Below are positions 36,767-46,330 of a DNA stretch of 64,000 nt, one piece after another. The number at the start of each line of letters is the position of its first letter. The first letter of the stretch is position 1. The notes under the pieces were generated by a model that worked only from the letters and a program-made list of their open reading frames with translations, was not told where the DNA came from and ran no database searches. The DNA comes from Vibrio fortis (GTDB lineage Bacteria; Pseudomonadota; Gammaproteobacteria; Enterobacterales; Vibrionaceae), in assembly GCF_000695685.1 (NCBI RefSeq), contig NZ_JFFR01000018.1:166390-230389 (forward strand). The letters are read 5' to 3'. The position numbers were made by a program, and so were the translations under genes.

Positions 36767-38701
36767 ATGCAACGTCTCAATTTTATTTGGCAATTGTCTC
36801 GCTTACACAAGCGCGTTATCAGTGTCATTATCGACACATTGCTCATCTTGTTTGCTCTGCACGTCGCTCTTTGGACAAGGTTAGGCGATGTAAAGCTACT
36901 TAGCGATGGTGATAACTTATTACTGATTGGCTTAACAGTAATATCTACAGTTTTGATTTTTACTCAAATTGGATTGTATCGAGCTATCCTTAGGTATCTG
37001 ACTTTTCAAGCTTTGTTCGTAGTCACAGCTGGTGCGATTTTATCTGCGATTTCTTTGGCTGTCTTCGCATACTACTTACAAGAGCCAATCCCTAGAACTG
37101 TGCCTGTTATTTACGGCGCTTATCTAGCTCTGTTGTGTGGAGGCTCCCGTCTTGTAGTGAGAAACTTAGTAGCGACTACGTCGCCATCAAAAGATTCACG
37201 CCAAGAAGTATTGATCTATGGTGCAGGTTCTGGTGGTCGCCAGCTTGCGGTTGCACTCCGTGCTTCTGAAAATTATCGTATTCGAGCGTTTATCGATGAA
37301 GATAAAACTCTAACCAATACAATGATTCTTGGGTTACCTGTTGTTGATTTATCTAAAACAGAAGCTTTGATTGATAAGTATGACATTTCCAAAATTTTAC
37401 TTGCTATTCCTAGTGCATCTCGCGCTCGCCGTAAACAAATCTTAGACTTGTTAGCTCCGCTTCCTGTTGAAATACAAACAGTTCCAGATATGGCTGATAT
37501 TGTATCTGGAAAAGCGAAAATTGATGAGTTAACTGATGTTCCAATTGAAGACTTGTTAGGGCGCGATGCGGTAGCCCCTCAGCAGGTTCTAATGGAAGCT
37601 AATATCAAAGATAAAGTTGTGATGGTGACAGGTGCTGGTGGCTCGATTGGCTCGGAGCTATGTCGTCAGATCTTAAAACAAGAGCCAAAAACACTTGTTT
37701 TGTTTGAGCTATCTGAATTTGGTCTGTATCAAATTGATCGTGAACTTTCTTTGTTAAAAGAATCCAAAGGCTTTGATGTAGAAATCGTCCCTCTTCTAGG
37801 GTCAGTTCAACGTTCTCATCGATTACTTACCTCAATGAAGTCTTTTAAAGTTGAAACAGTTTATCACGCAGCAGCGTATAAGCACGTCCCTCTCGTTGAG
37901 TATAATGTTGTAGAAGGTGTGCGAAACAATGTTTACGGCACTTACTACACCGCGAAAGCGGCTATTGAAGCTGGTGTCGAGTCTTTTGTGTTGATCTCAA
38001 CAGACAAAGCGGTACGCCCAACAAATGTGATGGGTACAACCAAGCGTATGGCAGAATTGGGTTTGCAAGCCTTAGCTGAGCAAGAGAATCAGAAAGAAAA
38101 TGGTACGCGTTTCTGTATGGTTCGATTTGGTAATGTTCTTGGTTCTTCTGGCTCAGTTATCCCACTGTTTAAAAAGCAGATTAAAGCAGGGGGGCCTTTA
38201 ACAGTAACTCATCCAGATATCACTCGCTTCTTCATGACTATTCCTGAAGCTGCTCAACTCGTTATTCAAGCGGGAGCGATGGGTAAAGGGGGCGATGTGT
38301 TCGTTCTTGATATGGGAGAGTCAGTTAAAATTACAGATCTTGCTGAGAACTTGATTAATCTTTCTGGCTTGTCTGTTAAGAATGAGCAGAATCCTCATGG
38401 TGATATCGAAATTCAATTCTCAGGCCTTCGTCCGGGAGAGAAGTTGTATGAAGAGTTGTTGATTGGGGATAATGTTCAACGTACTGCTCATGAACGGATC
38501 ATGACAGCTCATGAGGTATTTTTGCCAATTGATGAGTATGATAACCTGCTCGAGTCTTTAGATTTTGCATGCCACAACTTAGAACATGAGACGATTCGTC
38601 AACTGTTGTTGGATGCGCCAACAGGATTCAAGCCTACTGACGGTATTGGCGATCTAGTTTGGAATGCTTCTAGCTCGACACAACAAGTGGTAGAGAATTA
38701 A
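36767..38701 (+). CDS. wbpM: UDP-GlcNAc 4,6-dehydratase, WbpM-like membrane protein
   Basis: The 644-residue protein has four N-terminal membrane helices (about 15-135), a first Rossmann domain (YGAGSGGRQL) and a C-terminal catalytic SDR domain starting VMVTGAGGSIGSELC. The catalytic triad is the altered Ser-Met-Lys form (LISTDKAVRPTNVMGTTK) known for WbpM. The enzyme forms UDP-4-keto-6-deoxy-GlcNAc, precursor of UDP-QuiNAc. It is the last gene of the polysaccharide locus and is followed by a clear terminator. Confidence 0.94.
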   Translation: MQRLNFIWQLSRLHKRVISVIIDTLLILFALHVALWTRLGDVKLLSDGDNLLLIGLTVISTVLIFTQIGLYRAILRYLTFQALFVVTAGAILSAISLAVFAYYLQEPIPRTVPVIYGAYLALLCGGSRLVVRNLVATTSPSKDSRQEVLIYGAGSGGRQLAVALRASENYRIRAFIDEDKTLTNTMILGLPVVDLSKTEALIDKYDISKILLAIPSASRARRKQILDLLAPLPVEIQTVPDMADIVSGKAKIDELTDVPIEDLLGRDAVAPQQVLMEANIKDKVVMVTGAGGSIGSELCRQILKQEPKTLVLFELSEFGLYQIDRELSLLKESKGFDVEIVPLLGSVQRSHRLLTSMKSFKVETVYHAAAYKHVPLVEYNVVEGVRNNVYGTYYTAKAAIEAGVESFVLISTDKAVRPTNVMGTTKRMAELGLQALAEQENQKENGTRFCMVRFGNVLGSSGSVIPLFKKQIKAGGPLTVTHPDITRFFMTIPEAAQLVIQAGAMGKGGDVFVLDMGESVKITDLAENLINLSGLSVKNEQNPHGDIEIQFSGLRPGEKLYEELLIGDNVQRTAHERIMTAHEVFLPIDEYDNLLESLDFACHNLEHETIRQLLLDAPTGFKPTDGIGDLVWNASSSTQQVVEN

Positions 38702-38705
38702 TGAT

Positions 38706-38737
38706 AGGCCAGTAACTCAGTTGCTGGCCTTTTTATT
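38706..38737 (+). terminator. Rho-independent terminator closing the polysaccharide locus
   Basis: An 11-bp stem, AGGCCAGTAAC with GTTGCTGGCCT (one G-T pair), a TCA loop and a T-rich tail lie 4 bp past the WbpM-like stop. It ends the roughly 23-kb transcript that begins near the ops element. Confidence 0.88.
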
Positions 38738-38927
38738 GTCTTTTGGGTTGTAAATAAGCTCGTGAGACAAAAACATTTTGCCTTCAAAAGAAGCTTTTTT
38801 TCAGCTCTGATCCTCCTACCTGCTACCTTTCTTGATCTTCCACTACAGTTTTGACTGTAAACTGTAGTAAAATTACGCTAATTTGTTTTTATACCGATTT
38901 ATTTTTGAATTGAACGAGGTCAGTCCT

Positions 38928-40460
38928 ATGACAGCTAAGAAGCCTATGGCTCTAGTGATTCTTGACGGTTACGGTCACCGTGAAGACACAGCAAACAACG
39001 CAATCGCGAATGCAAAAACTCCATTTATCGATAGCCTGTTTGCTAACAAACCAAACACACTAATCTCTGCTTCTGGTATGGATGTAGGCCTACCTGATGG
39101 TCAAATGGGTAACTCAGAAGTTGGTCACACTAACATTGGTGCTGGTCGCGTTGTATACCAAGACCTAACTCGAATTACTAAATCTATCGCTGACGGTGAG
39201 TTCGCTGAAACGCCAGCGTTAGTAGAAGCGATTGACTCTGCGGTTAAAGCTGAGAAAGCAGTACACATCATGGGTCTTATGTCTCCAGGTGGCGTACACT
39301 CTCACGAAGATCACATCTACGCAGCAGTTGAAATGGCTGCAGCACGTGGCGCTGAGAAGATCTACCTACATTGTTTCCTAGACGGCCGTGACACACCGCC
39401 ACGTAGCGCAGAGAACTCTCTACAACGTTTCCAAGACCTATTCGCTAAACTAGGTAAAGGCCGTGTGGCTTCTCTAGTAGGCCGCTACTACGCAATGGAC
39501 CGTGATAACAACTGGGATCGCGTACAAGTTGCTTACGATCTTCTAACACTAGGCAAAGCAGAATTCACAGCTGAATCAGCAGTAGCAGGTCTTGAAGCGG
39601 CTTACGCTCGTGACGAGAACGACGAATTCGTTAAAGCAACGGCTATCAAAGCGGAAGGTCAAGAAGACGCAGCTATCGTAGATGGCGACGCAGTTATCTT
39701 CATGAACTACCGTGCTGACCGTGCACGTCAAATCACTCGTACTTTCGTACCTGATTTCGACGGCTTCGAGCGCGATGTATTCCCAACAATCAACTTCGTT
39801 ATGCTAACGCAATACGCTGCTGACATCCCGCTAGCAATTGGCTTCCCACCTGCGTCTCTAGAGAACACATACGGTGAGTGGCTATCTAAGCAAGGTCAAA
39901 CTCAGTTACGTATCTCTGAAACTGAGAAATACGCGCACGTTACATTCTTCTTCAACGGTGGCGTTGAGAACGAGTTTGAAGGTGAAGAGCGTCAGCTAGT
40001 TGCTTCTCCAAAAGTTGCGACTTACGACCTACAGCCAGAAATGAGCTCTGCTGAGCTAACAGAGAAGATGGTTGCGGCTATCAAGTCTGGTAAGTACGAC
40101 ACTATCATCTGTAACTACCCAAACCCAGATATGGTTGGTCACACTGGCGTTTACGAAGCTGCAGAAAAAGCTATCGAAGCAATGGACGAGTGTGTTGCTA
40201 AAGTAACGGCAGCTATCGAAGAAGTCGGCGGTCAAATGCTGATCACTGCTGACCACGGTAACGCAGAAATGATGGTAGACCCAGAGACAGGTGGCATCCA
40301 CACTGCTCACACTAACCTACCAGTTCCTCTAATCTACGTTGGTGATAAAGAAGTTGAGTTCAAAGAAGGCGGTAAACTGTCTGACCTAGCTCCAACTATG
40401 CTTTCTCTAGTAGGCCTAGAAATCCCATCAGAGATGACGGGTGAAGTTCTGGTTAAATAG
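38928..40460 (+). CDS. gpmI: 2,3-bisphosphoglycerate-independent phosphoglycerate mutase
   Basis: GpmI interconverts 3- and 2-phosphoglycerate in glycolysis using two Mn ions. The ATG at 38928 gives 510 residues, the usual length. Metal and nucleophile residues are in [10 protein letters not shown] (D13) and [10 protein letters not shown] (Ser63). [20 protein letters not shown] and ADHGNAEMM are all present. The open frame extends to 38883, but that start would add an unlikely hydrophobic extension. In E. coli this gene adjoins yibN; here the polysaccharide region intervenes. Codon use is strongly biased, as for a highly expressed gene. Confidence 0.97.
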   Translation: MTAKKPMALVILDGYGHREDTANNAIANAKTPFIDSLFANKPNTLISASGMDVGLPDGQMGNSEVGHTNIGAGRVVYQDLTRITKSIADGEFAETPALVEAIDSAVKAEKAVHIMGLMSPGGVHSHEDHIYAAVEMAAARGAEKIYLHCFLDGRDTPPRSAENSLQRFQDLFAKLGKGRVASLVGRYYAMDRDNNWDRVQVAYDLLTLGKAEFTAESAVAGLEAAYARDENDEFVKATAIKAEGQEDAAIVDGDAVIFMNYRADRARQITRTFVPDFDGFERDVFPTINFVMLTQYAADIPLAIGFPPASLENTYGEWLSKQGQTQLRISETEKYAHVTFFFNGGVENEFEGEERQLVASPKVATYDLQPEMSSAELTEKMVAAIKSGKYDTIICNYPNPDMVGHTGVYEAAEKAIEAMDECVAKVTAAIEEVGGQMLITADHGNAEMMVDPETGGIHTAHTNLPVPLIYVGDKEVEFKEGGKLSDLAPTMLSLVGLEIPSEMTGEVLVK

Positions 40461-40483
40461 CTTTTAACTAGCATCGAATACTG

Positions 40484-40516
40484 AAACGGCTGCACGCGAG
40501 TGTGGCCGTTTTTTTG
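40484..40516 (+). terminator. Rho-independent terminator after gpmI
   Basis: A stem of AAACGGC with GCCGTTT, extended by wobble pairs around GCGA, is followed by a run of T. It begins 23 bp after the gpmI stop. Confidence 0.85.
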
Positions 40517-40530
40517 TATTTGGGGATAAG

Positions 40531-40762
40531 GAAAAGATGCTAGAGGCGGGTAAACGAGATGCGAAGAGCTTAAAGGCAGATGCGGGATACGGGTAAGCAA
40601 GATACGAAGTGCTGAAGAACATATTCGATATGCGATAAATCAGAGGCGAAGATATTACGGACAGAGAGCCGTTACATATTTTTGCATCCCGAGCCTCGTC
40701 ACTCTCATCTGCTCTATATGCCCTTCGCATCTCGCATCCCGTTTACTCGCATCTTGCTTTCA
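40531..40762. repeat. CGAGAT-family intergenic repeat between gpmI and ogt, running into ogt
   Basis: Plus-orientation units (GCGGGTAAACGAGATGCGAA, GGCAGATGCGGGATACGGG) lie after the gpmI terminator. A minus-orientation unit at about 40690-40762 overlaps the last dozen codons of ogt. The centre (about 40610-40690) is degenerate. Confidence 0.82.
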
Positions 40763-41223
40763 AAATCCAGCAACCATTCCTTTCGACTCATACCACCTGT
40801 GTAACCTGTAAGTGTCCCATTCGCACCAATTACACGGTGGCAGGGCACGACGATGCTAAATGGATTTTTGCCGTTTGCACCACCAACAGCGCGCACTGCC
40901 TTGGGGTTGTTCATTCGTTTGGCTTGTTCGCCGTAGCTGATGGTTTCACCATATGGAATAGTGGTCAGGGCTTGCCAAGCCGCTTTCTGAAAGTCGGTGC
41001 CTTTGATAGCTTTCAAAGGTAGGTCGAATTCGATTCTCGTACCTGCAAAGTATTCATCTAGTTGTTTCGTTGCGAGGAGACAAAGCTCATCAGGGTTACT
41101 CGTAATGGACTCATTATGATTTACATGGTCGATCTCAATAATCGAGTCGCCATCGCTAATAATGATCATCTTGCCAATCGGCGCATCATAGACCGATTTA
41201 AAACTAATCTCTGTCATATTCAT
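40714..41223 (-). CDS. ogt: Methylated-DNA--protein-cysteine methyltransferase
   Basis: This suicide enzyme removes alkyl groups from O6-alkylguanine and O4-alkylthymine in DNA. The active site PCHRV has acceptor Cys128, and RAVGGANGKNP supplies the DNA-binding wing. The 169-residue length is typical of Ogt. The last dozen residues (about 158-169, MRVNGMRDAKGI) are encoded by a CGAGAT-family repeat that has run into the gene, replacing the natural C-terminus. The core domain ends before that, so activity is probably kept. Confidence 0.93.
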   Translation of the reverse strand: MNMTEISFKSVYDAPIGKMIIISDGDSIIEIDHVNHNESITSNPDELCLLATKQLDEYFAGTRIEFDLPLKAIKGTDFQKAAWQALTTIPYGETISYGEQAKRMNNPKAVRAVGGANGKNPFSIVVPCHRVIGANGTLTGYTGGMSRKEWLLDFESKMRVNGMRDAKGI

Positions 41224-41251
41224 TTCCCTAAACTAATTCATTACGCGCGAA

Positions 41252-41295
41252 AGATTCCCTACCACGCTCGTCCCTCGCTATAGGGAATGACGGGG
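41252..41295. repeat. Short copy of a second palindromic repeat family (GGAATGA type)
   Basis: GATTCCCTACCACGCTCG pairs with TATAGGGAATGACGGGG across a short loop. The same sequence blocks (GTAGGGAATCTC, GGAATGACGGGG) occur in the larger copy at 42833-42942. It lies between ogt and the MATE gene. Confidence 0.7.
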
Positions 41296-41310
41296 TTGGA
41301 GGCGAACTTA

Positions 41311-41376
41311 TCTGAGTGCCGCATATGCTTTTAAATCTCTTCGCATCTCGATACTCGTATCCCTCATCTGCCCCTT
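41311..41376 (-). repeat. CGAGAT-family repeat at the 3' end of the MATE gene
   Basis: On the MATE coding strand the repeat reads GGGGCAGATGAGGGATACG, and the TGA inside it is the stop codon of the transporter gene. A single unit then continues to about 41311. Confidence 0.82.
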
Positions 41377-42695
41377 AGCCTCAACGCATAACAATACCCA
41401 GCAACACCACCTGCGATATTCCCTAATGCCAAGCCTATAAACAGGCCTTCAATGCCGTCAAGCAAGCTCCCTATCCATGCAAAAGGTAGCGTGAATAAGA
41501 ACAGGCGCATGAAACTCCATTGAAAGGCTTTGAGTGGCTTGTGCATCGCATTCATGCCACTAATCAGCATCATCACAATACCTTGGAAACCATAGCTGAA
41601 CGGTACGACTAACAAATAGTGCCATAAGATGTCTCGCACGGACTCTTCTTGAGAGAAAAGAGCAGCTAGCGGAATGCTGAGTGGCACCATCATCAAGAAG
41701 ATGAGTCCTTGAAACAGCACCGCAAAGCGCATGCTTAGAAACAGGGCTTTGAAGCTGCGTTGAGGGTTGTTAGCACCAAAGTTCTGCGCCATGAAAGGGG
41801 TAAGGGCAGAGGTGAGGGACATCAACACAATAATCAATATTGATTCAATTCGTTGTGCAGCGCCATAGGCGGCCACAGCCTCAGTGCCTTGTTTGGCGAG
41901 CATCATCATAATAATCGCGCCTGCCAACGGGTTAAGTGCGTTAGATAGTGCAGCTGGCGTGCCGATGGTGAGGATCTGCTTCCAATCGTTGAACATATCT
42001 TTTGGCTTAGGTAATGCTAAAAGCTTCTCTCGTTTGATAAGCACATGGAGTGATCCGCACAACGCACCAAACCAACTAAAACCACTTGCTATCGCTGCAC
42101 CTTGAATGCCCAGCTCAGGGAAAGGTCCGTACCCAAATATCAGTAGCGGGTCGAGCACGCCATTGATAAGGCCTGCCAACATCATAATCTTAGCCGGTGT
42201 TTTTGTATCACCACTAGCACGAATGGCGCTGTTGCCTGCCATTGGGATCACGAGCAGTGGAATCGCGAGATACCACACCAACATGTATTCAGATATCAAT
42301 GGTAGTAGCTCTGACTTAGCTCCAAGCGCACTAAATAAAGGCTCTAATGTAAAGATGCCGAACGTTGAAGCACTGATGACAAGGATTACGGCCAGCAGTA
42401 GCCCGTGCGCGGTAAAACGTGCTGCATTCTCGGAGCAACCTTTTCCAAGTAGGCGCCCGATGCTTGTAGAAAGGCCAACACCAATCCCCATGGTGATGCA
42501 GTTAATGGCAAAGGTAATTGGGAAGGTAAAGCTTACGGCTGCGAGTGCTTGCGTACCAAGCAGTGAGATAAAGAAGGTATCAACAAGGTTGAACATCAAG
42601 ATCGCTACCATACCGAAGATGGTCGGTATGGTCATGGTTCGCAATGTCTCTGCTATGGGAGCAGTCAAAAGCCCGTGCTTATCTCGCATGTACAA
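41364..42695 (-). CDS. MATE-family efflux transporter
   Basis: The 443-residue protein has about 12 membrane segments in two related halves, as expected of the MATE (MatE/NorM/DinF) superfamily, which export drugs or toxic cations using Na+ or H+. Characteristic segments are FNLVDTFFISLLGTQALAA and GIGVGLSTSIGRLLG. The substrate is not known. The final residues (RGR) and the stop codon come from the adjacent repeat. Divergent from groES with a 538-bp gap that is filled by repeats. Confidence 0.9.
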   Translation of the reverse strand: MYMRDKHGLLTAPIAETLRTMTIPTIFGMVAILMFNLVDTFFISLLGTQALAAVSFTFPITFAINCITMGIGVGLSTSIGRLLGKGCSENAARFTAHGLLLAVILVISASTFGIFTLEPLFSALGAKSELLPLISEYMLVWYLAIPLLVIPMAGNSAIRASGDTKTPAKIMMLAGLINGVLDPLLIFGYGPFPELGIQGAAIASGFSWFGALCGSLHVLIKREKLLALPKPKDMFNDWKQILTIGTPAALSNALNPLAGAIIMMMLAKQGTEAVAAYGAAQRIESILIIVLMSLTSALTPFMAQNFGANNPQRSFKALFLSMRFAVLFQGLIFLMMVPLSIPLAALFSQEESVRDILWHYLLVVPFSYGFQGIVMMLISGMNAMHKPLKAFQWSFMRLFLFTLPFAWIGSLLDGIEGLFIGLALGNIAGGVAGYCYALRLRGR

Positions 42696-42743
42696 CGCCG
42701 TAAAAACTAAAAGCGTAGGATAAACAGATGTGGGCGGGAAAGA

Positions 42744-42815
42744 AAGCAGATACGGGATTCGAGTAAACGAGATGCGAAGAGCTTGAAGAGCAGATACAGG
42801 CAGACGGGATTTGGG
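42744..42815 (+). repeat. CGAGAT-family repeat, first part of the MATE-groES gap
   Basis: The plus strand reads GCAGATACGGGATTCGAG, then TAAACGAGATGCGAAGAGC and a partial second unit. It is followed directly by the second repeat family (42833-42942) and then by more units of this family. Confidence 0.82.
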
Positions 42816-42832
42816 CAGCTCTATGGAGTTTT

Positions 42833-42942
42833 GTCATTCCCTATAACGAGGAACGAGTGTAGTAGGGAATCTCTTGCGACTATATAGTTATCTGCGTGCG
42901 GTATGAGATTCCAGACACTTCGTTCCTCAGTTCTGGAATGAC
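42833..42942. repeat. Second-family palindromic element (110 bp, GTCATTCC...GGAATGAC ends)
   Basis: The ends GTCATTCC and GGAATGAC are inverted repeats. Inside are further dyads (ATTCCCTATA with GTAGGGAAT; ATTCCAGA with TCTGGAAT). No gene is present. The structure is that of a MITE-like or REP-like hairpin element. It appears to be inserted within a CGAGAT-family composite, since that family flanks it on both sides. Confidence 0.78.
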
Positions 42943-42951
42943 GGGGAAAAA

Positions 42952-43114
42952 TAGATGCGAGTAAACGGGCTTCGAGATGTGAAAGGCAAAAACAAAAGAA
43001 GGTGACTCTACTTTGCGTCAGTTATTGCCTTTCGCTCCTTGTTTACCCGAATCTCGGTCACTGCTCTTATTCTCTTCGCATCTCGTTCACTCGCATCCCG
43101 CATCTGCCCTTTTA
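42952..43114. repeat. CGAGAT-family repeat, second part of the MATE-groES gap
   Basis: A plus-orientation unit (ATGCGAGTAAACGGGCTTCG) begins at 42952 and two minus-orientation units end near 43114, forming an inverted pair. It stops 25 bp before the heat-shock promoter of groES. Confidence 0.8.
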
Positions 43115-43138
43115 GATCACAAATTTTTCCTCTCACCC

Positions 43139-43165
43139 CTTGGGATCTTTCACTTCGCCCCAACA
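43139..43165 (+). promoter_or_regulatory. Sigma-32 (heat-shock) promoter of groESL
   Basis: CTTGGG, a 13-base spacer and CCCCAACA match the sigma-32 consensus (CTTGAA, 13-15 bases, CCCCATNT) with few differences. It is about 70 bp upstream of groES, the right distance for the operon promoter. No CIRCE element is seen. Confidence 0.75.
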
Positions 43166-43233
43166 TACTGATTAATCCCATGCCAATCGTGGCAACTATC
43201 AAATTAAATGGAAATTATCAGGAGATAAGACCG

Positions 43234-43524
43234 ATGAATATCCGTCCTCTACACGACCGAGTTATCGTTGAGCGCCAAGAAGTTGAATCTAAATCTGCTG
43301 GTGGCATCGTTCTAACTGGTTCTGCCGCTGAAAAATCAACTCGCGGTGTAATTCTAGCTGTGGGTAAAGGCCGCATCCTAGAAAATGGTTCAGTACAACC
43401 ATTGGACGTTAAAGTTGGCGACACTGTTATCTTTGCTGAAGGCTACGGCACTAAAACAGAAAAGATCGACGGCAAAGAAGTTCTGATCATGTCTGAAAAC
43501 GACATCATGGCGATCGTTGAGTAA
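43234..43524 (+). CDS. groES: Co-chaperonin GroES (Hsp10)
   Basis: The heptameric lid of GroEL. From the ATG at 43234 (ribosome site AGGAGAT just upstream) the protein is 96 residues and begins [18 protein letters not shown]. The mobile loop ([18 protein letters not shown]) is complete. The frame is open upstream to 43039, but that region is repeat and promoter sequence. groEL follows after 52 bp. Confidence 0.98.
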   Translation: MNIRPLHDRVIVERQEVESKSAGGIVLTGSAAEKSTRGVILAVGKGRILENGSVQPLDVKVGDTVIFAEGYGTKTEKIDGKEVLIMSENDIMAIVE

Positions 43525-43552
43525 TCCGCGCTATATAAACTGAACTGACTGA

Positions 43553-45223
<1,671 letters not shown>

Positions 45224-45253
45224 TTCCCCCCCTCGCTATTCATAGTGAAATTG

Positions 45254-45283
45254 AAAACGGAGACTTCGGTCTCCGTTTTTTTT
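45254..45283 (+). terminator. Rho-independent terminator after groEL
   Basis: A perfect 11-bp stem, AAAACGGAGAC with GTCTCCGTTTT, closed by a stable TTCG tetraloop and followed by T residues. Confidence 0.95.
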
Positions 45284-45284
45284 A

Positions 45285-45376
45285 GGAGCAGATACGAGAT
45301 GAGGGTAAACGAGATTCGAAGAGCTTTAGGGGCAGATGCGGGATTCGGGTAAGCGAGATTCGACAAGATGAAGGGA
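45285..45376 (+). repeat. CGAGAT-family repeat after groEL
   Basis: About two units read along the groEL strand directly after the terminator: GGAGCAGATACGAGATGAGG, then GGGGCAGATGCGGGATTCGG. The four-helix-bundle gene begins about 90 bp downstream. Confidence 0.85.
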
Positions 45377-45463
45377 AAGAGGTCTCGAGGTTTGGTGCTT
45401 TTTTGGAACTTTTTTATTGGGTGTTTTTGAGATGATTGGTTTTTCGATAACTGGGTAGTAGGT

Positions 45464-45805
45464 GTGCTTTATAGAAAACTAGATGTTTGGCAGCGCAGTC
45501 GTTTGCTATCGATTTCTGTTTATAGGGAGATGGACACTTGCCGTGACTATGGCTTCAAAGATCAGATTACGCGCAGCGCATTATCTGTACCGAGCAATAT
45601 CGCTGAAGGCTGTGAGAGAAAATCCTTAAAAGAACGCCAGCGTTTTTTTGCAATTGCCAAAGGCTCAATCGGTGAGTTCGCTACCCAAGCCGATATCGGC
45701 TCTGAAGTTGGGTTTGTGCCCAAAGAGGTTGCGGCTAGGTGGCAATCGGAAGCACTTCAGATATCTCGCATGCTAGGCGCCCTAATCAAATCGCTAGAAC
45801 AGTAA
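45464..45805 (+). CDS. Four-helix-bundle protein (S23 / 23S rRNA intervening-sequence protein family)
   Basis: The 113-residue protein has the family signature LDVWQRSR near the N-terminus, then DQITRSALSVPSNIAEGCER and a C-terminal helix ending MLGALIKSLEQ. Proteins of this fold are encoded in 23S rRNA intervening sequences of some bacteria and as free-standing genes elsewhere; their function is mostly unknown. The fold is shared with Avd of diversity-generating retroelements, but no reverse transcriptase is present. The start is GTG. The gene is flanked by CGAGAT repeats: two units upstream and a tandem array directly downstream. Confidence 0.85.
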   Translation: MLYRKLDVWQRSRLLSISVYREMDTCRDYGFKDQITRSALSVPSNIAEGCERKSLKERQRFFAIAKGSIGEFATQADIGSEVGFVPKEVAARWQSEALQISRMLGALIKSLEQ

Positions 45806-45811
45806 ACCTTT

Positions 45812-46188
45812 ATGCTCTTCGTATCTCATTCTCTCTCATCCGACTTTAATCTTTTCGCATCTCGTTCACTCGTATCTCTCATCTCTTCTTTTTCGTCATC
45901 CGCTCTTATTCTTTTCGCATCTCGGTTACTCGTATCTCTCATCTTATTTTCTTCATCCGCTTTTAATCTTTTCTCATCTCGCCACTCGAATCTCGTATCC
46001 GCTTTCATTCTCTTCGCATCTCGTTCACTCGAATCCCGTATCCGCCTTTATTCTTTTCGCATCTCGCCACTCGAATCCCACATCCGCTTTTTTCTTTTCT
46101 CATCTCGCTCACTCGCATCCCGCATCCGCTTTTTTCTTTTCTCATCTCGTTCACTCGAATCCCTCATCTGCTCCTATCTGCTCTATAC
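45812..46188 (-). repeat. Tandem array of about eight CGAGAT-family units
   Basis: On the plus strand the unit begins TCTTTTCGCATCTCG, continues TTCACTCGAATCCCG and ends TATCCGCTTTTATT; the array is therefore in minus orientation. Units start near 45814, 45850, 45910, 45967, 46009, 46052, 46094 and 46136. The last five are regularly spaced at 42-43 bp; the first ones are irregular. The array follows the four-helix-bundle gene after about 6 bp. Confidence 0.9.
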
Positions 46189-46330
46189 TCAAAAAGACAG
46201 TTATGACATTGATTTAACATGGATGGCTGTTAGATAAAGCAAAATAATGAGATAACTCTTTGATTGTTAGTTAACTTATCGATCGCTAATTAACTTCTCA
46301 ATCGCGGATTCAGTCAGTGGAGACTCCCCA

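Noticed and set aside
42106..42723. A 205-codon plus-strand open frame opposite the MATE transporter
   Set aside because: It is the complement of a hydrophobic membrane protein; composition (Ser/Pro/Ile-rich) is typical of such shadows.
43039..43233. N-terminal extension of GroES
   Set aside because: The open frame upstream of 43234 covers a repeat and the heat-shock promoter. GroES proteins begin at MNIRPLHD.
45464..45805. Diversity-generating retroelement (Avd-like protein)
   Set aside because: The fold is related to Avd, but there is no reverse transcriptase, template repeat or variable gene in the window.
45812..46188. CRISPR array
   Set aside because: Units abut each other with no unique constant-length spacers, and no cas genes are near.
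45812..46237. A 141-codon open frame (Ser/Phe/Leu-rich) through the tandem array
   Set aside because: It exists only because the repeat unit has a length near a multiple of three and few stops; the sequence is low-complexity, has no ribosome site and matches no protein family.
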